Origin: Daucus carota subsp. sativus
Lineage: Eukaryota > Streptophyta > Magnoliopsida > Apiales > Apiaceae
Direction of reading: 5' to 3'
DNA length: 64,000 bases
Assembly: GCF_001625215.2 (NCBI RefSeq)
Contig: NC_030384.2
Span: 41,450,390-41,514,389, forward strand
Shown here piece after piece: positions 23,277 through 34,883 of the stretch. Position 1 is the stretch's first letter. Each line of letters starts with the position of its first letter. The notes beneath the pieces are model-generated. The model was not told the DNA's origin and made no database searches. It saw nothing but the letters and a program-made list of their open reading frames with translations. The position numbers and the translations under genes were made by a program.

Positions 23277-23924
23277 TAGAGCTGAACAGAAGGACCGGCC
23301 TGCTAGGCCCAGGACCGGTCCTTAAAAAGGTCGGGCTTTTTTAAATAAGCCTGGACCATGCTTTTCTTGTTACCGGGCCGGGTCAGGCCTGATAATTTCT
23401 GAAAATGAAGGACTATCATTAGCCTGGTGGATCAGCCCAGTCTAACCGGGCTTTTGTTTCCCAAAATAACTACAATATATACATATTTCTGGAAATTGCC
23501 TGCCAGGCTTTTAAGTTGGAGGAAAACTTGTTAGTCAAAAGTGGAATCTTACTGTTTAGGTATGTCAGTGCCAGGATAAAGAGGATATTTAAGACAATTG
23601 AATAGGCAAATAATGCAAATACACATATCCAGTACATATATTCATCCACAATCACAAACATCCCTTTGCATAAGAACATAAACAGGCTTTTCCAGAAATA
23701 TCCAGGCTTTTATTCGGCTTTTGTCGCTAAACGGGCTTTTACCCGCCAGGCTTTTATCAGGGCTATCATCGGGCCGGGCCGGCCGGGCCGGATTTTTATC
23801 ATAAAATTAAGGCCTTGTAAGGACTTGCAGGCCAGACTTGGACCGGTCCGGACTTTTTATATCCAGGCTTTATCCGGGCTTATCCAGATAGGCTTTTTAG
23901 GACCGGTCTTTTTGTTCAGCTCTA
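23277..23924. mobile_element. hAT-type element, second at a shared target
   Basis: It begins directly after the CTCCATAT copy that ends the previous element and is followed by CTCTATAT (23925-23932), one mismatch. Ends are TAGAGCTGAACAGAAGGACC and AGGACCGGTC ... TTGTTCAGCTCTA. GGCTTTT and CCGGGC repeats fill the interior. It is a different family from its neighbour. Confidence 0.88.
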
Positions 23925-24079
23925 CTCTATATACAACCACCACATCAATCAAAATCTCTCAAACATATAAAATTCCGCGCTTAACAGGTGCTCACAGATA
24001 CAAACTAGACAAAACCACACCAGACAAACCGTATATGGAATATGATATTTTTTTTTAGCCTCCACTGACCTATTACTTA

Positions 24080-24391
24080 CTCCCTCCGTCCCAATGAATT
24101 ATACACATTGGGACCGGACACGAAAACCAAGAAAAAGTGTAAGAAATGAGTAAAGTTAGATGTAAAGTGGGTAAAGTGGTGGGACCCACATATTTTTTAA
24201 TAATAGATTTGAAATAGTGGAGTAAAGTAGTGGGTGTAATAGTGTTTTTATTATTATATAATGGAGACAGTGGGAGAATGTAGTGGGTGTAGTAGTGTTT
24301 TATATTATAAAAAGTTGCTATTTTGAAAATGTATAGAAATGATGGGACATCCCAAAAAGAAAACTGTATAGAATGATTGGGACGGAGGGAG
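24080..24391. mobile_element. Stowaway MITE
   Basis: TA-flanked (24078-24079 and 24392-24393). CTCCCTCCGTCCCAATGA is mirrored by TGATTGGGACGGAGGGAG, the classical plant Stowaway end. Confidence 0.92.
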
Positions 24392-24919
24392 TATCGGTTT
24401 AGAACGATTTAATCACGTCATCTGGTTGCGTGCGTCAGTCATTGATAGCAACTCATCTTATTTGGCTGAGGAGCCAAAAATATCCTACAGTTTTTGACAT
24501 CCTAAATACAAGTATCTGGTTCATATCCTGCAGTATAACAAACTTGGCTATTTATGCAGAAATTAAGTTTAATATCGATAAATTCTCAATTTATGATTGA
24601 AAATATCCGTTGATTTTTTCAGATAATAAATTTGAAAAGCCGTCACAATTTTCTACTAACGTCGTAAATTTCATATAGCAGCGCAAGTATTAGTCATAAG
24701 TTATCCGTATTAAATAACCATATTTGTTGCAGTGCAGCAGGCCTAACCCCAGAGGAGGGACGAGCTAGGGTCTAGGGGCCTCATTATATACATCAGTTAT
24801 CAAATATCGTATCGTTGGATGGTGGTACGGCTTAATTAAAATACATCATGCAGAGATCTGTTCACACTCCCCTGTCACTTGTGATGAACCATCAATGTGC
24901 CAACCACAGTGTAAACATC

Positions 24920-26063
24920 CAGGGGCGGATCTAGGATCTAATCTTAGAGGGGACACCAAAATATTTTCTTAATTAACTCATAAGTCATAACAGATTGATA
25001 AATGTACCTGCATGCTAGTCAAGAACCAGCAAGGCAGCAACCACAGTCTCACAAGTCACAGCCAAGCCAAAAGTATAGTATTTTGCGACAGTATTTAAAT
25101 TCTTTCGCAATCCTGGATCAGCTTCAAGTTCATCTACTACAGTTTCCGGGTTTAAATCTGGTGGGTAAGATTCAGGAACATCTACAATTGGAGACTCATT
25201 TACTATTGGCTGGGGAGGTGTTGGAGATGAGGGGGGAGATGTTCGGAGTTTTTTATAGAATCGATGCATAATTGATTAACTGTTTAACAAATATAGGGTT
25301 GACATTTTAAGTATCAACTAACGATAATCAAAAGCTTACAAAGTTACAGTAGGGGAAAAATAAACACACCTTAATTTTGTAATCACAGAATTGAGAATTC
25401 CCCCTTTTCAGCTGTTGCCTGCTACTCTGCTAGCCTGCTGGTACCCATCAGGCCATCACCCATGACCTAATAATTTGAATTTAAAGCATAAACACAACAG
25501 ATATCTATAAATTAGACACACAGTGACAATATAAACATACTTTGTTTAATCTTTAGATTCCGGAATTACTCTGCAGAAGAACTGAAGAAGAAACATCCAT
25601 GGATTAGGCGGAGCTCGGACAGGTAAGGACAGAAAACGCAGCGCTCCACATCAGAAGCCTCAAGCACATATCTAATTAACTAGTAGCTGATAGATGATTC
25701 AGTGATTGTATTCGGTTTGTATTTGATCGGTGGGTAATTTGGATTAATAAAAAGGTGAGTACTTACACTAGCCAGGCACAAGCTCTGCTCGAGAGAACAG
25801 ACTGCAGAGACTAAAACATATGTTATATCTATTCATATTTTTAATATAAATATATGTGTACAAATTACCTTTTAGTTCCTTATAATTTTATTAAACCACT
25901 GCAACTTACTTGAACTTTTAAAATTCGCGGGGACACCCCTAAATTTTCAAATTTTTTAGGGGGACACTTATATTTTTTTCCCGAAATCACGGCGGTAATT
26001 TTTTTTTTTTTTTAAATTAGGGGGGACACGTGTCCCCCCGTGCCCTTTACTAGATCCCCCCTG
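24920..26063 (-). mobile_element. hAT element with transposase remnant
   Basis: Flanked by TAAACATC (24912-24919 and 26064-26071). Ends are CAGGGGCGGATCTAGGATC and CTAGATCCCCCCTG. The two sister segments lack it, giving empty sites near 30085 and 35265. The 1144-bp element includes a transposase N-terminal piece (next entry) on the minus strand. Confidence 0.92.
25015..25269 (-). pseudogene. hAT transposase N-terminal fragment
   Basis: An 84-codon minus-strand frame, MHRFYKKLRTSPPSS near the start, then NESPIVDVPESYPPDL and DELEADPGLRKN. The pattern of a basic/Ser-Pro N-terminus followed by an ADPGLR-type segment matches the beginning of plant TTF-zinc-finger/hAT-dimerisation transposases. 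The zinc finger and catalytic region are absent, so this is an internal-deletion remnant. Confidence 0.55.
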
Positions 26064-26250
26064 TAAACATCAATGAACAATTACGTACAGACACAGTATT
26101 AATGCTGGACCAAGTTCGTGCAGTTTTGGACTACTGGGAAATAATGGATGCGATCCTTTTGAACACATTTTTACCCGCCCTTTGAGTGGTGCAGAATAGA
26201 TCAGGAGAGAACGATTAGTGTGAAAAAATGGGGATGACAAACCCGTCAAA

Positions 26251-27172
26251 GAGGAAATTAAAAAGCCAATTTCTTCGCTCTCTTTTTTATAATAAAATAT
26301 GATTGTATAATTTATTTTTAATCTTTTAAATAAAAATTATAAATTTAAATTTTATTAAAAAAATATTTAGAAAAGTTTATAAAATTATACTTAGCCTCAG
26401 CTCATCTAATAATATCATGATAGGCCATATATATTGTGCATGTTTGAAGTTTGATAATAGAAGCAGAAGTTTTTGTTTTAGATTTTTAAAGTAAGTCAGA
26501 AATACTTGTTTTCTTAAAGATTTTTTTAAGTGATTTATATTTTATTATGAAATTTCTAAATTTTTTAAAGTGTAATAAATTTTATTTATGAGTAATGTTT
26601 CTTGTATTTTAATATTTTATATTAAAATTTATAAATTTAAAAACCAAATACTCAATTAACTTATAAGTAAATTTATTCACATATATTTAATAATTAGTAA
26701 GTTAGATTCACTTATCATTTATAATTTAATTCTTAATTACATTTAATTTTTGACTTTTTGCGTGTACACTGATCGCGTAGTTTTATTAATTAATTATATT
26801 TTTTCTATACAAATATTTATATATTAAATTTTATTTATAAGAATAAATTAAAAAAATAAATTACTAGAGAGGTGCTTAAACTGTTCTAAAATGGCCTGGC
26901 CGGTAATGACACCGAAAAAGAGAAGTAATTTAAATTTACTGGAACTTCCCATTATTTATACAATACAAGATTCTATAAGATTCTATAATATTTGTTTATG
27001 ATATATTTAATCTGTAAATATATTCATTTGCAATAATGTTTTAATTTTGAGTTGACAAAAATATAAGTAACATATATTGCTATTTTTTTAAGTTGGTTCA
27101 ATTACTGAATAACTCCACAATTAAATAGACTAGCTTAGATCCGGTGATTCACAATATTTACTCTAAACTTAA
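26251..27172. other. A/T-rich intergenic, nothing seen
   Basis: Very A/T-rich with many stops in all frames; no repeat structure or gene recognised. Confidence 0.6.
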
Positions 27173-28000
27173 ATATAGGGAAATCTACAAAACTACCTAC
27201 CTTTTCTTTTATTGTTTTCAAAAATACTATTTTTCAGAATTATTTTTAAAAATACCTTTTCATAAAAAAAAAATTCAAAAATACCGTTTGCAACTTTTGA
27301 AACCTCATCTGCAACTCCAGGCGGCGCCAGCCGTGTTGCAACCTCTTTTGCAACTTCATATGCAACCGAATTCCTGATTTCAAGTTCCAGTTTTCAAATG
27401 TCTACTGGAACTTGAAATCAGGAATTGTAATTGCATATATGGTTGCATATGGTTGTATTCAGTTGCATATGGTTGCATTCAGTTGATTCTATTGCAATCT
27501 AATGGCCCCGCCAGGGGCACATCATACATCTGTTGTTACTTACAGTTTTCAGTTGCATTTAGTTGCAACTGAGGTTGCAAATGAAGTTGCAACTGCAGAT
27601 GCAACTTCATTTGCAACCTCATTTGCAACTTTTGCAACCTCATTTGCAATTATATATAGTTTTTAGTTGCATTTAGTTGCAACTGAGGTTGCAAATGAAG
27701 TTTCAACTTCATTTGCAGCCTCATTTGCAACTTTTGCAACCTCATTTGCAACTTACAGTTTTCAGTTGAACTAGTTGCAATTGCAGTTGCAACTTTCTAT
27801 TTTTATTTGCAACTTTTGCAACCTCATTTGCAACTTTTGCGGCTGCGCCGCCCAAGGCAGTTGCAAAAGTTGCAACTTCATTTGCAACCTCATTTGTAAA
27901 TTTTTTTTTATGAAAATGTATTTTTAAAAACAATGAAAAAGATGGTAGTATTTTTAAAAAAATAATTTTACAGATGGGTATTTTTAAAAAAATCCCTTAA
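27173..28000. mobile_element. Inverted-repeat element with GCAAC minisatellite
   Basis: The ends are long imperfect inverted repeats: the left reads GGGAAATCTACAAAACTACC, and the right read inverted gives GGGATTTTTTTAAAAATACC, both leading into TTTTTAAAAATAC-type sequence. Between them, about 27285-27900 consists of many variants of TTTGCAACCTCATTTGCAAC on both strands, plus short GC palindromes (GGCGGCGCCAGCC at about 27323, GCGGCTGCGCCGC at about 27840). The frames through it are repeat artefacts. Superfamily not determined. Confidence 0.7.
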
Positions 28001-29150
28001 ATATATTAACATTTATTTTATCCCACTAAATATGCAAACTCTCGTAATTATTATCTGAAAATTTATTACACTTCCCTTCCATAAAAACTATCTAGGAAGT
28101 TTAATAAACATGTTTGGTTGACAAAATTATATCGGAAGTCTAATAAACATATTTGGTTGATAAAAGTGAATTCTATACTAATTATGTTAATTATTTTGTT
28201 TAACTAAATTTAAAATTTATTATTATTAAATTTTGAATAACATTTTTATCCTTTAATTTATTATAAAAATAATTTGATCAATATTTTTATATATTATTAT
28301 TCCTTATTATAACATTGACCTAAGATGTATTTTATATAAATATTTACATATTATTTTATTAAACAAATTAGGTATTCAATTTATCCCTGACTTTTGATAT
28401 TTATAAGGTTTTGACAATATAATATTATTAATATGTTGTCATTTTCTTTTTATTATTTTATTAGATTAAATGAACATATTTTACAATTTTGTTAATGAAG
28501 AAATACAATTTAACAATTATATTTTCAGTTACATAAAATAACAATAAAAATAACAATCCTATAATTTTTTGAAATTTACTAATTATTTCTACTATTATAC
28601 GTGTCAATATATTATTTTAGAGCAACTAATGTTTTTTCCCGGTATATTAAATAAAAATTAAATTTACGCGTGTCCCAGAATAATATTTTAAGTTGCACAT
28701 AATGAATAAATAAATAAAATAATTATAATTTTTAAATTTAATTAATTATTATTAATATTATATGTATTAGTATATTATTTCAGAGTGGATTATGTAGTTT
28801 TATGTTATATTACAAAAAATTTAAATTAAGTACGTGATGCAGGAAGTCTGAGTAACGAGGGGGGAGTGGGCAAGTAAATTCCTACGTTCTACAGCTAATG
28901 TAACTTCCTGGTGACTTCAACTTCCTGTGTTTTAGGTCAACCAAACAACTGCATATATTAGCACTTCTTAGGTATTTTAAATACCTGACTAATTTCTGGT
29001 CTACCAAACGACCTCTTAGTACTTGACCTGTATCCTTGCCTTGTGTGCATGTTATATTTGATCCCGGGCAGATCATGGCTTGCGTGTGGTTTTTTCTAAG
29101 GGCTTACATGTGTTGGCCAACAATAACATGTTTTATTTGGAAAGGAAAAA
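28001..29150. other. A/T-rich intergenic with P450-upstream remnant
   Basis: 28001-28840 shows nothing recognisable. 28840-29060 carries several CTTCCTG/CAGGAAG motifs. From about 29040 (CATGGCTTGCGTGTGG, ACATGTTTTATTTG) it matches 30825-30880 and 36500-36575, the proximal part of the P450-upstream segment. Confidence 0.55.
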
Positions 29151-29153
29151 AAT

Positions 29154-29690
29154 TTAGAGCCGTTCACGAGAGCGAACAAGCTTGAGCTCGACTCGATAAA
29201 AGCTCGGTTCGACTCAGTTCGTTAAGAATTCGAGTTCGAGCTCGAACACATAAATGTGTTCGTTAAGAAAACGAGCTCGAGCCGAGCTTTTAGTGTGTTC
29301 GGCTCAAGCTCGGCTCGTTAAAACTCGAAAAAACACAATATTTTTAGGGTAATTTCGTAATATAACATGTTATTGAACGCCGATTTCAACATATAATATA
29401 TCAAATCGATCAGAAGAATATTAACTATAATATGGTACAATCAAAACACACTAAAAATTTATTTGGCTTGCTATTTTAAGAGTTAAGTAGCGATTTGACC
29501 TTATTTTTATTTTTTTCTGACTCGGCTCGGCTCGGCTCGACTCGTATGTGTTCATGAACAAGCTCGTGTTCGGCTCATTAGTTAATGAGCTCGAGCTCGA
29601 ACACAATTTTTTGTTCGATAAGAAAGCTCGGCTCGGTTCGATAGGAAAAATTTAAAACTCGGCTCGGCTCTGTTCGCAAACAGCCCTGGG
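29154..29690. mobile_element. hAT-like non-autonomous element
   Basis: The left end TTTAGAGCCGTTCACGAGAG and the right end (inverted) CAGGGCTGTTTGCGAACAGA are imperfect inverted repeats. Termini are rich in GAGCTCG and GGCTCGGCTC repeats. It interrupts the block matching 30880 (TTTATTTGAAAGG ... ATTCCTTCC), so the sister copy is an approximate empty site. Exact target duplication unclear. Confidence 0.75.
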
Positions 29691-29750
29691 AAAAATTCCT
29701 TCCAATCGTGGTTAAATTCCCGTATCCTTTTCAATGTCATTTACCACACC

Positions 29751-30350
29751 AGTTCAGAACGATTTGATCACGTCTTCCGGTTGCGTGCCAAGTCTATGAT
29801 AGCAAATCATTTTATTTGGCAAGGATATCCCACAGTGTTTGGCATCCGAAATACAAGTATTCCTTTCCTGGTCCATGTACAGCATGCCTAACCCTGGGGG
29901 AGGGACGGTTTCGGGGCCTCAGGGGAGGGAGGGACGAGTTCGGGGGCCTCAAGGTATATCATTTACTATCAAACATCAAATTGGTGAACGCTGGTACGTA
30001 GTCAGCGGCTTAAAATAAATCATGCAGAGATCTGTTCACACTCCACAGTGTGATGAACCATAATGTGCCAACCATAGTGTAAACATAAACATTATTCCAT
30101 TTATTCGTGCAATCAATGAACAATTATGTACAGACACAGTATTAATGCTAGACCAAGTTTGTGACAGAGAAAGCAGTGGACGGAATAACTGACAGTTTTG
30201 GACTACTGGGAAGTAATCGAAGTGATCCTTTTAAACTCATCTACCCACCCTTTGAGTGGAGTAGAATAGATGAGGATCGATAGAAGGATTAATGTGATAA
30301 AAATGGGATGGCAAACCCCGTCAAAAAGGATAAAACCCATTTCTTTAATT
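29751..30350. repeat. P450-upstream segment, copy 2
   Basis: The simplest of the three copies, without internal insertions: GAACGATTTGATCACGTC (29758), CATGCAGAGATCTGTTCACA (30020), CAATGAACAATTATGTACAG (30114) and ATGGCAAACCCCGTCAAAAA (30308). It leads into the first P450 gene. Confidence 0.88.
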
Positions 30351-31540
30351 TTTTTTATGAAATATGCTTGCATAATTTGTTTCTAAATCTTTTTATATTA
30401 GAGTTTATAGATAAAATTATTATTCAAAAATATATTTAAAAGCTATATTTTATAAAATGCGTGCCAAATAATTTATCCCGACATAAACAATATTTGCATT
30501 GTTTGTGTAACGAACTTATAAGTCAATTTCCCACTGATAAGTCAGAATGTGAGCGGTTGAAAATTCTAATTTTTTTAGTGATTTTTTTTATCAATAAAAT
30601 TTGATTTTACAAATATGTAGTGGATCATTTCAAAAGATAATTTATAATAATTTATTGTTATATTAATAATTTTTATATTTAATAAATTGTAAATATCAAA
30701 AAAAATTATTCAAATAAACAAAATAGACATTACTTTTTACTTATAATTAAATTATCATTTATAAATAATAATTAAATTTCCTTTTTGAAAAATTAAATAT
30801 TTTTTTAATTATGCCAAACAATCCTTCTCGGCTTGCACGTGTTACACAACATTAATATGTTTTATTTGAAAGGATAGTCTATAATTCCTTCCAACCATTT
30901 TAGCGGCTAAAAAAGGATAGAAACGATCAAAGTCAATCATATTGGAAAAAGAAAGTGTGTATATTTAAAGAAAATGAAAATGATTTGTGGTTAAAAAAAA
31001 GTTGATTATAATTAAGATGTAAATAAGTTAATAAGATGTTTGAAAAGACATCAGAAGCCTTACCTTCTTAAAGTTTTTCTACCTTTTGCAGCCCATGTCA
31101 TTCATTCTATCACTTACAAATAGAGTAATTATAATTTAGCACATGTGATCACAATTAAATTTAATTTACTATATCTTAATATTGTAGTTTATAATTAAAA
31201 GTCTAAAACACTTATATCAATATTTATATTACACATTTATATCAAACTTATATATAATTATTTCAATAATCTACATCTATATGTTTCATTATTATTTTGT
31301 TAATCCATCATTATAGAATAATAATTAGGTATCAAAGTCAAAGCAACAATTAAACATATCACCTTGAACCGTTATTAAAAAAATATAAATATATAAAAAT
31401 AATATAAATAGTCAATCAAAATATAAATAATATAATAATAAATATTGAACTTGCAGTAAACTAATATAATGAATAATTAAACATAATTATACAAAAAAAA
31501 ATATCCACACTTGTCATTATCTTATCTAGAAGGCAGATAA
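30351..31540. other. Upstream region of P450 copy 1, A/T-rich
   Basis: No gene. 30500-30900 matches 36060-36590 plus 37070-37095; 31213-31540 matches 40130-40490, the proximal promoter shared by both P450 genes. These serve as empty sites for the SINE, the 36.6-kb element and the CACTA element in copy 2. Confidence 0.75.
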
Positions 31541-31704
31541 ATTTAAAACGGCTAAATTCAAAGAAATTTTGTTTTATTCAATCACAATAGAGTGTTTTTA
31601 CTTTGGGGCAGAACATTGCGTGCCTGCGAGGCACTCTGTCTGATTTGCATCCATTCATTTTAAAAATATCAAGAACCGTACAACAAAAATTTAACATCTT
31701 TAAT

Positions 31705-31724
31705 GTTCTATATATATATAGAAC
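31705..31724 (+). promoter_or_regulatory. Palindromic TATA element, P450 copy 1
   Basis: GTTCTATATATATATAGAAC lies about 53-72 bp upstream of the ATG and is the likely TATA box. Copy 2 has the same palindrome, one TA step shorter. Confidence 0.6.
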
Positions 31725-31776
31725 ACATACTAAAGTTACAATTATATACTGAAGAAAAAACTGAAAAGGATTAGAA

Positions 31777-33657
31777 ATGGAAAGCACCAGTTCTTTTAGC
31801 TGGCTGACCGCTTCTCTTTTAGCTGCAATTGTTACTGTTATGCTGAAATGGATGCATGCAAGTTTTTTTTCAACTAAACAGAAGCCACCAGGTCCGTTAG
31901 CATGGCCCCTGATTGGAAATATTTTCGATCTTGGAAGCATGCCACACCAGAGCCTATACAAACTTCGGTGGAGATATGGACCTGTGATTTGGTTGAAGCT
32001 CGGTTTAGTGAATACCATGGTCATACAATCAGCCAAAGCTGCAGCCGAGCTGTTCAAGAACCATGACGCCGTCTTCTCTGATCGTAAGGTCTTTGATGCA
32101 CTAACAGCCTGGAACTACAACCAAGGGTCATTAGCCATGGGCAATTACGGTCCATATTGGCGCACAGTCCGAAAACTCTGCTCCATGGAGCTCCTAGTCA
32201 ATAGACGAGTCAATGATTCAACTGAGATCCGGGAGAAGTGTGTTGATAAGCTAGTTTGCTGGATAGAACAGATCATTGCATCCTCGCAAGTTGAGGGAAA
32301 ATCAGGCGAGGTGGAACTGTCCGAACTCTTATTTCTCATGGCATTTAACGTGGTGGGCAACCTCATGCTTTCAAAAGATCTTCTGGATTTATCTTCCACT
32401 GAAGGACGAGAATTCTTCGATGCAATGAACCAAGTCACGAAATGGGCGGGGACACCTAACTTGGCAGACTTCCTGCCATTCTTGAAGCCGTTTGATCCAT
32501 TCAGAGTTCGAAAAAATATGGCTAAAGGCATGGGCGTAGCCATCAATATCATAAGCAGCTTTCTGAAAGAAAGGGGTCATGAAACTATGTCGACGGAGAA
32601 GGTGAAGAAGGACTTCTTGGATGTCCTTTTGGAGTATCAAGGGGACGGAAAAGAAGGACCGGACAAAATTTCTGATAAGAATATAATTATCATAATACTG
32701 GTAACAAAATCCTTTCATTTAAACTTTCTTCTTTTCAGTTGAATTCCTAGTTAAATATAAGTTCTACTTTTCTAAACCCATTTGTGTAAAAAAGTTATAA
32801 ATACTTATAAAAAGTTGAGAATGTTAGTTTTCTTTTCTCGGCTTCTACTTCTTTTGAAACAGTTTAATAACTTATAAATCTAAACTTCTTTCTCACTTAT
32901 ACTCCAATTTTTTAGTTTAAGTAAAAGTCACTTCTTTTAAGCTAAACCAAACGGTCCCTTTATCGCTATGAGTTCATCTTAGTTAGGTTGTGGTAGTTTG
33001 TTCATTGTTGCATCAGTTATTGAGAGCCGGTAGTTGTTGCAGGAAATGTTTTTCGCTGGGTCAGAAACTACAAGCAGTAGCATAGAATGGGCAATGGCAG
33101 AGCTATTACGCAACCCTGAATCGATGAGGAAGGTCAAAGAAGAACTTGACAGTGTTATCATGCCTAACAAAAGGGTGATGGAGAGTGACATCGATAAACT
33201 ACCCTATCTGCAAGCCGTGGTAAAGGAAAGCCTGAGACTCCACCCGACAGTCCCTTTACTGCTCCCACGAAATTCAATGGAAGACACCAATTTCATGGGG
33301 TATCACATACCCAAAAACACCCAAGTTTTTGTCAATGTGTGGGCAATCGGAAGGGACCCTGATACATGGGACGACCCCTCGTCTTTCAAGCCCGAAAGGT
33401 TTATAGGCTCGAATATCCATTACAAAGGGCAGCACTATGAGTTGCTTCCGTTTGGCTCTGGGAGACGGATTTGTGTTGGAATGGCCCTGGCTCACCGAGT
33501 TCTTCACCTAACTTTGGCCACCTTGCTTTGGACTTTCGACTGGGAGCTTGGCAACTCCCTTACTCCACAGACTATCAACATGGCCGAGAGGACTGGTATA
33601 ACACTAAGAATGTCGGAACCTCTTAAAGCAATTCCGAGAAAAATCAATCGGACGTGA
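31777..33657 (+). CDS. Cytochrome P450, CYP76 type, copy 1
   Basis: A microsomal P450 monooxygenase of 512 residues in two exons, 31777-32700 and 33043-33657, joined in phase 0 across a GT-AG intron. Visible features are an N-terminal membrane anchor (about 7-25), a proline hinge KPPGPLAWPLIGN (36-48), an I-helix FAGSETTSSSIEW (312-324), the K-helix ExxR at 370-373 (ESLR), PERF at 425-428, and the heme loop FGSGRRICVG (445-454) with ligand Cys452. The length is normal for the family. Family assignment rests on the motif context (NYGPYWRTVRKLCSMELL, LMAFNVVGNLMLS) and the single intron position. CYP76 enzymes oxidise monoterpenoids and other small hydrophobic compounds using a P450 reductase at the ER; the actual substrate cannot be read. 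Intact, and tandem with copy 2. Confidence 0.93.
32765..32960. mobile_element. MITE-like insertion in P450 copy 1 intron
   Basis: The intron is 342 bp here and 241 bp in copy 2. The extra sequence has ACTTATAA/TTATAAAT-type ends and finishes AGCTAAACCAAACGGTCCC, as do short plant elements related to the one at 13129-13389. Boundaries approximate. Confidence 0.5.
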
Positions 33658-33950
33658 TGGCCATTATGTGTGAAGGTGATACGGACATTTGCACATTACA
33701 CGGCTGCTTTGTTGTCAAGTATAATTTCAATTCTTAAGTTCCTTTGTCTAGAAAAAATGTCTACGTACTTGATAAAGTTTCTTCTTCTTTATTTTCGCAA
33801 ATAGATGTGTCTAATTATCGCAAAGAAATTCTTCTTTGTTATTATGTGTATATTAGCTATCAACCAATAATTAAATGTAGTGTACTACAAGATTGTTGTA
33901 TATTGAACAGTGTCACCATACTCCAGCCTTCGAATATAGTAGTTGCTTAA

Positions 33951-34290
33951 ACTATTCAACGAACAATAAGTATTAAGCAGGATGAACCGAGAACATGCTG
34001 GCAGAGGGCCATCCTGAGTTACAATACGGCCATTAACTTTTTGCTACTGTAATAACTGAAGTCCGAATTTCGGATCGGATTCGGGTATATTACCCGGAAC
34101 CCGAATTTTTTTTCAAAGTACCTATAAACATAAGTTTCAAAGTACAGTAATAAAAAAAATTCATGTCAAACTTGGAAGCTTAACGTTTTACAAACTTGAA
34201 ATAAGTAATGACCAAAATCTCAATCTCAAGGAGACCATAAAAACTACTCCATAGAAGGTGATATATTCTAAGAGCTCAGCCTTGCTTTTT
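33951..34290. other. P450 copy 1 downstream spacer
   Basis: No gene seen. A short palindromic stretch of TCGGGTATATTACCCGGAAC near 34080-34105 looks like the end of a hAT-type element. Confidence 0.5.
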
Positions 34291-34565
34291 TTATGCTTCT
34301 TTGGTGATCTTAGAGTAGTATGCCCAATCAGAATGAGAGGATGTTATTGCAGGCTGTCCAAAAGGATTATCTTGAACATAAGAAGGAGCATTGGCTGCTT
34401 CAACAAGGCCATCTAGGAACAACTGCAGCTCCCCGGCCCTCTGGACCAAGGCTACTTCTCCAAGGATAAATCAAAAGTAACCTCTGGTTTCTCCTCAACA
34501 TCGTCACTGCTTTCATTTGAATCTAAAACGTTTTTCTGTTTCAAATTTGTCTGCATTGATGCCAT
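34291..34565 (-). pseudogene. Unrecognised gene fragment, frameshifted
   Basis: On the minus strand, an ATG at 34565-34563 opens MASMQTNLKQKNVLDSNESS and reaches EEKPEVTFD. One base out of frame it continues LGEVALVQRAGELQLFLDGL, then VEAANAPSYVQDNPFGQ and DWAYYSKITKEA, ending TAA at 34293-34291. One frameshift near 34455 separates the halves. Both halves have coding-like composition, so this is probably a retained gene end or a captured exon. The parent protein is not recognised. Confidence 0.6.
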
Positions 34566-34883
34566 GATATGAAATCTTAGAGATACTAATGGTTGTCAGA
34601 TTGGTCAGGGACTTCTGCTCCATATATGACAGAACTGCATTGTTAGGCACATGCATATAAATAGAAGGAGGTTTTACTAAAATCATACACAAGATTTTGT
34701 AAATAGAATATGGTACTTATTATAAAATTCATAATTATTTTCCCTCTTTCTATTTTCTGTTTAGTTATTTTGAAATAGCATACACAAATTATTAAATGTA
34801 TATATATGTATATAATACATGCCGTTATATGATAACGGATTACCAGAAACTAATCCAGTGTTGTCACTACTATCAAATACACC

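Larger units (their letters stand above)
24393..26250. repeat. P450-upstream segment, copy 1
   Basis: Homologous to 29751-30350 and 34884-35880. Shared landmarks are GAACGATTTGATCACGTC (variant at 24401), CATGCAGAGATCTGTTCACA (24847), CCAACCACAGTGTAAACATC, CAATGAACAATTACGTACAG (26071) and GATGACAAACCCGTCAAAGA (26232). The copy is split by a hAT element at 24920-26063. No P450 exon follows it, unlike the other two copies. Confidence 0.85.

Noticed and set aside
27285..27900. Regular short repeats that might suggest a CRISPR-like array
   Set aside because: There are no unique spacers of constant size, and the units occur in both orientations inside an inverted-repeat element in a plant genome.
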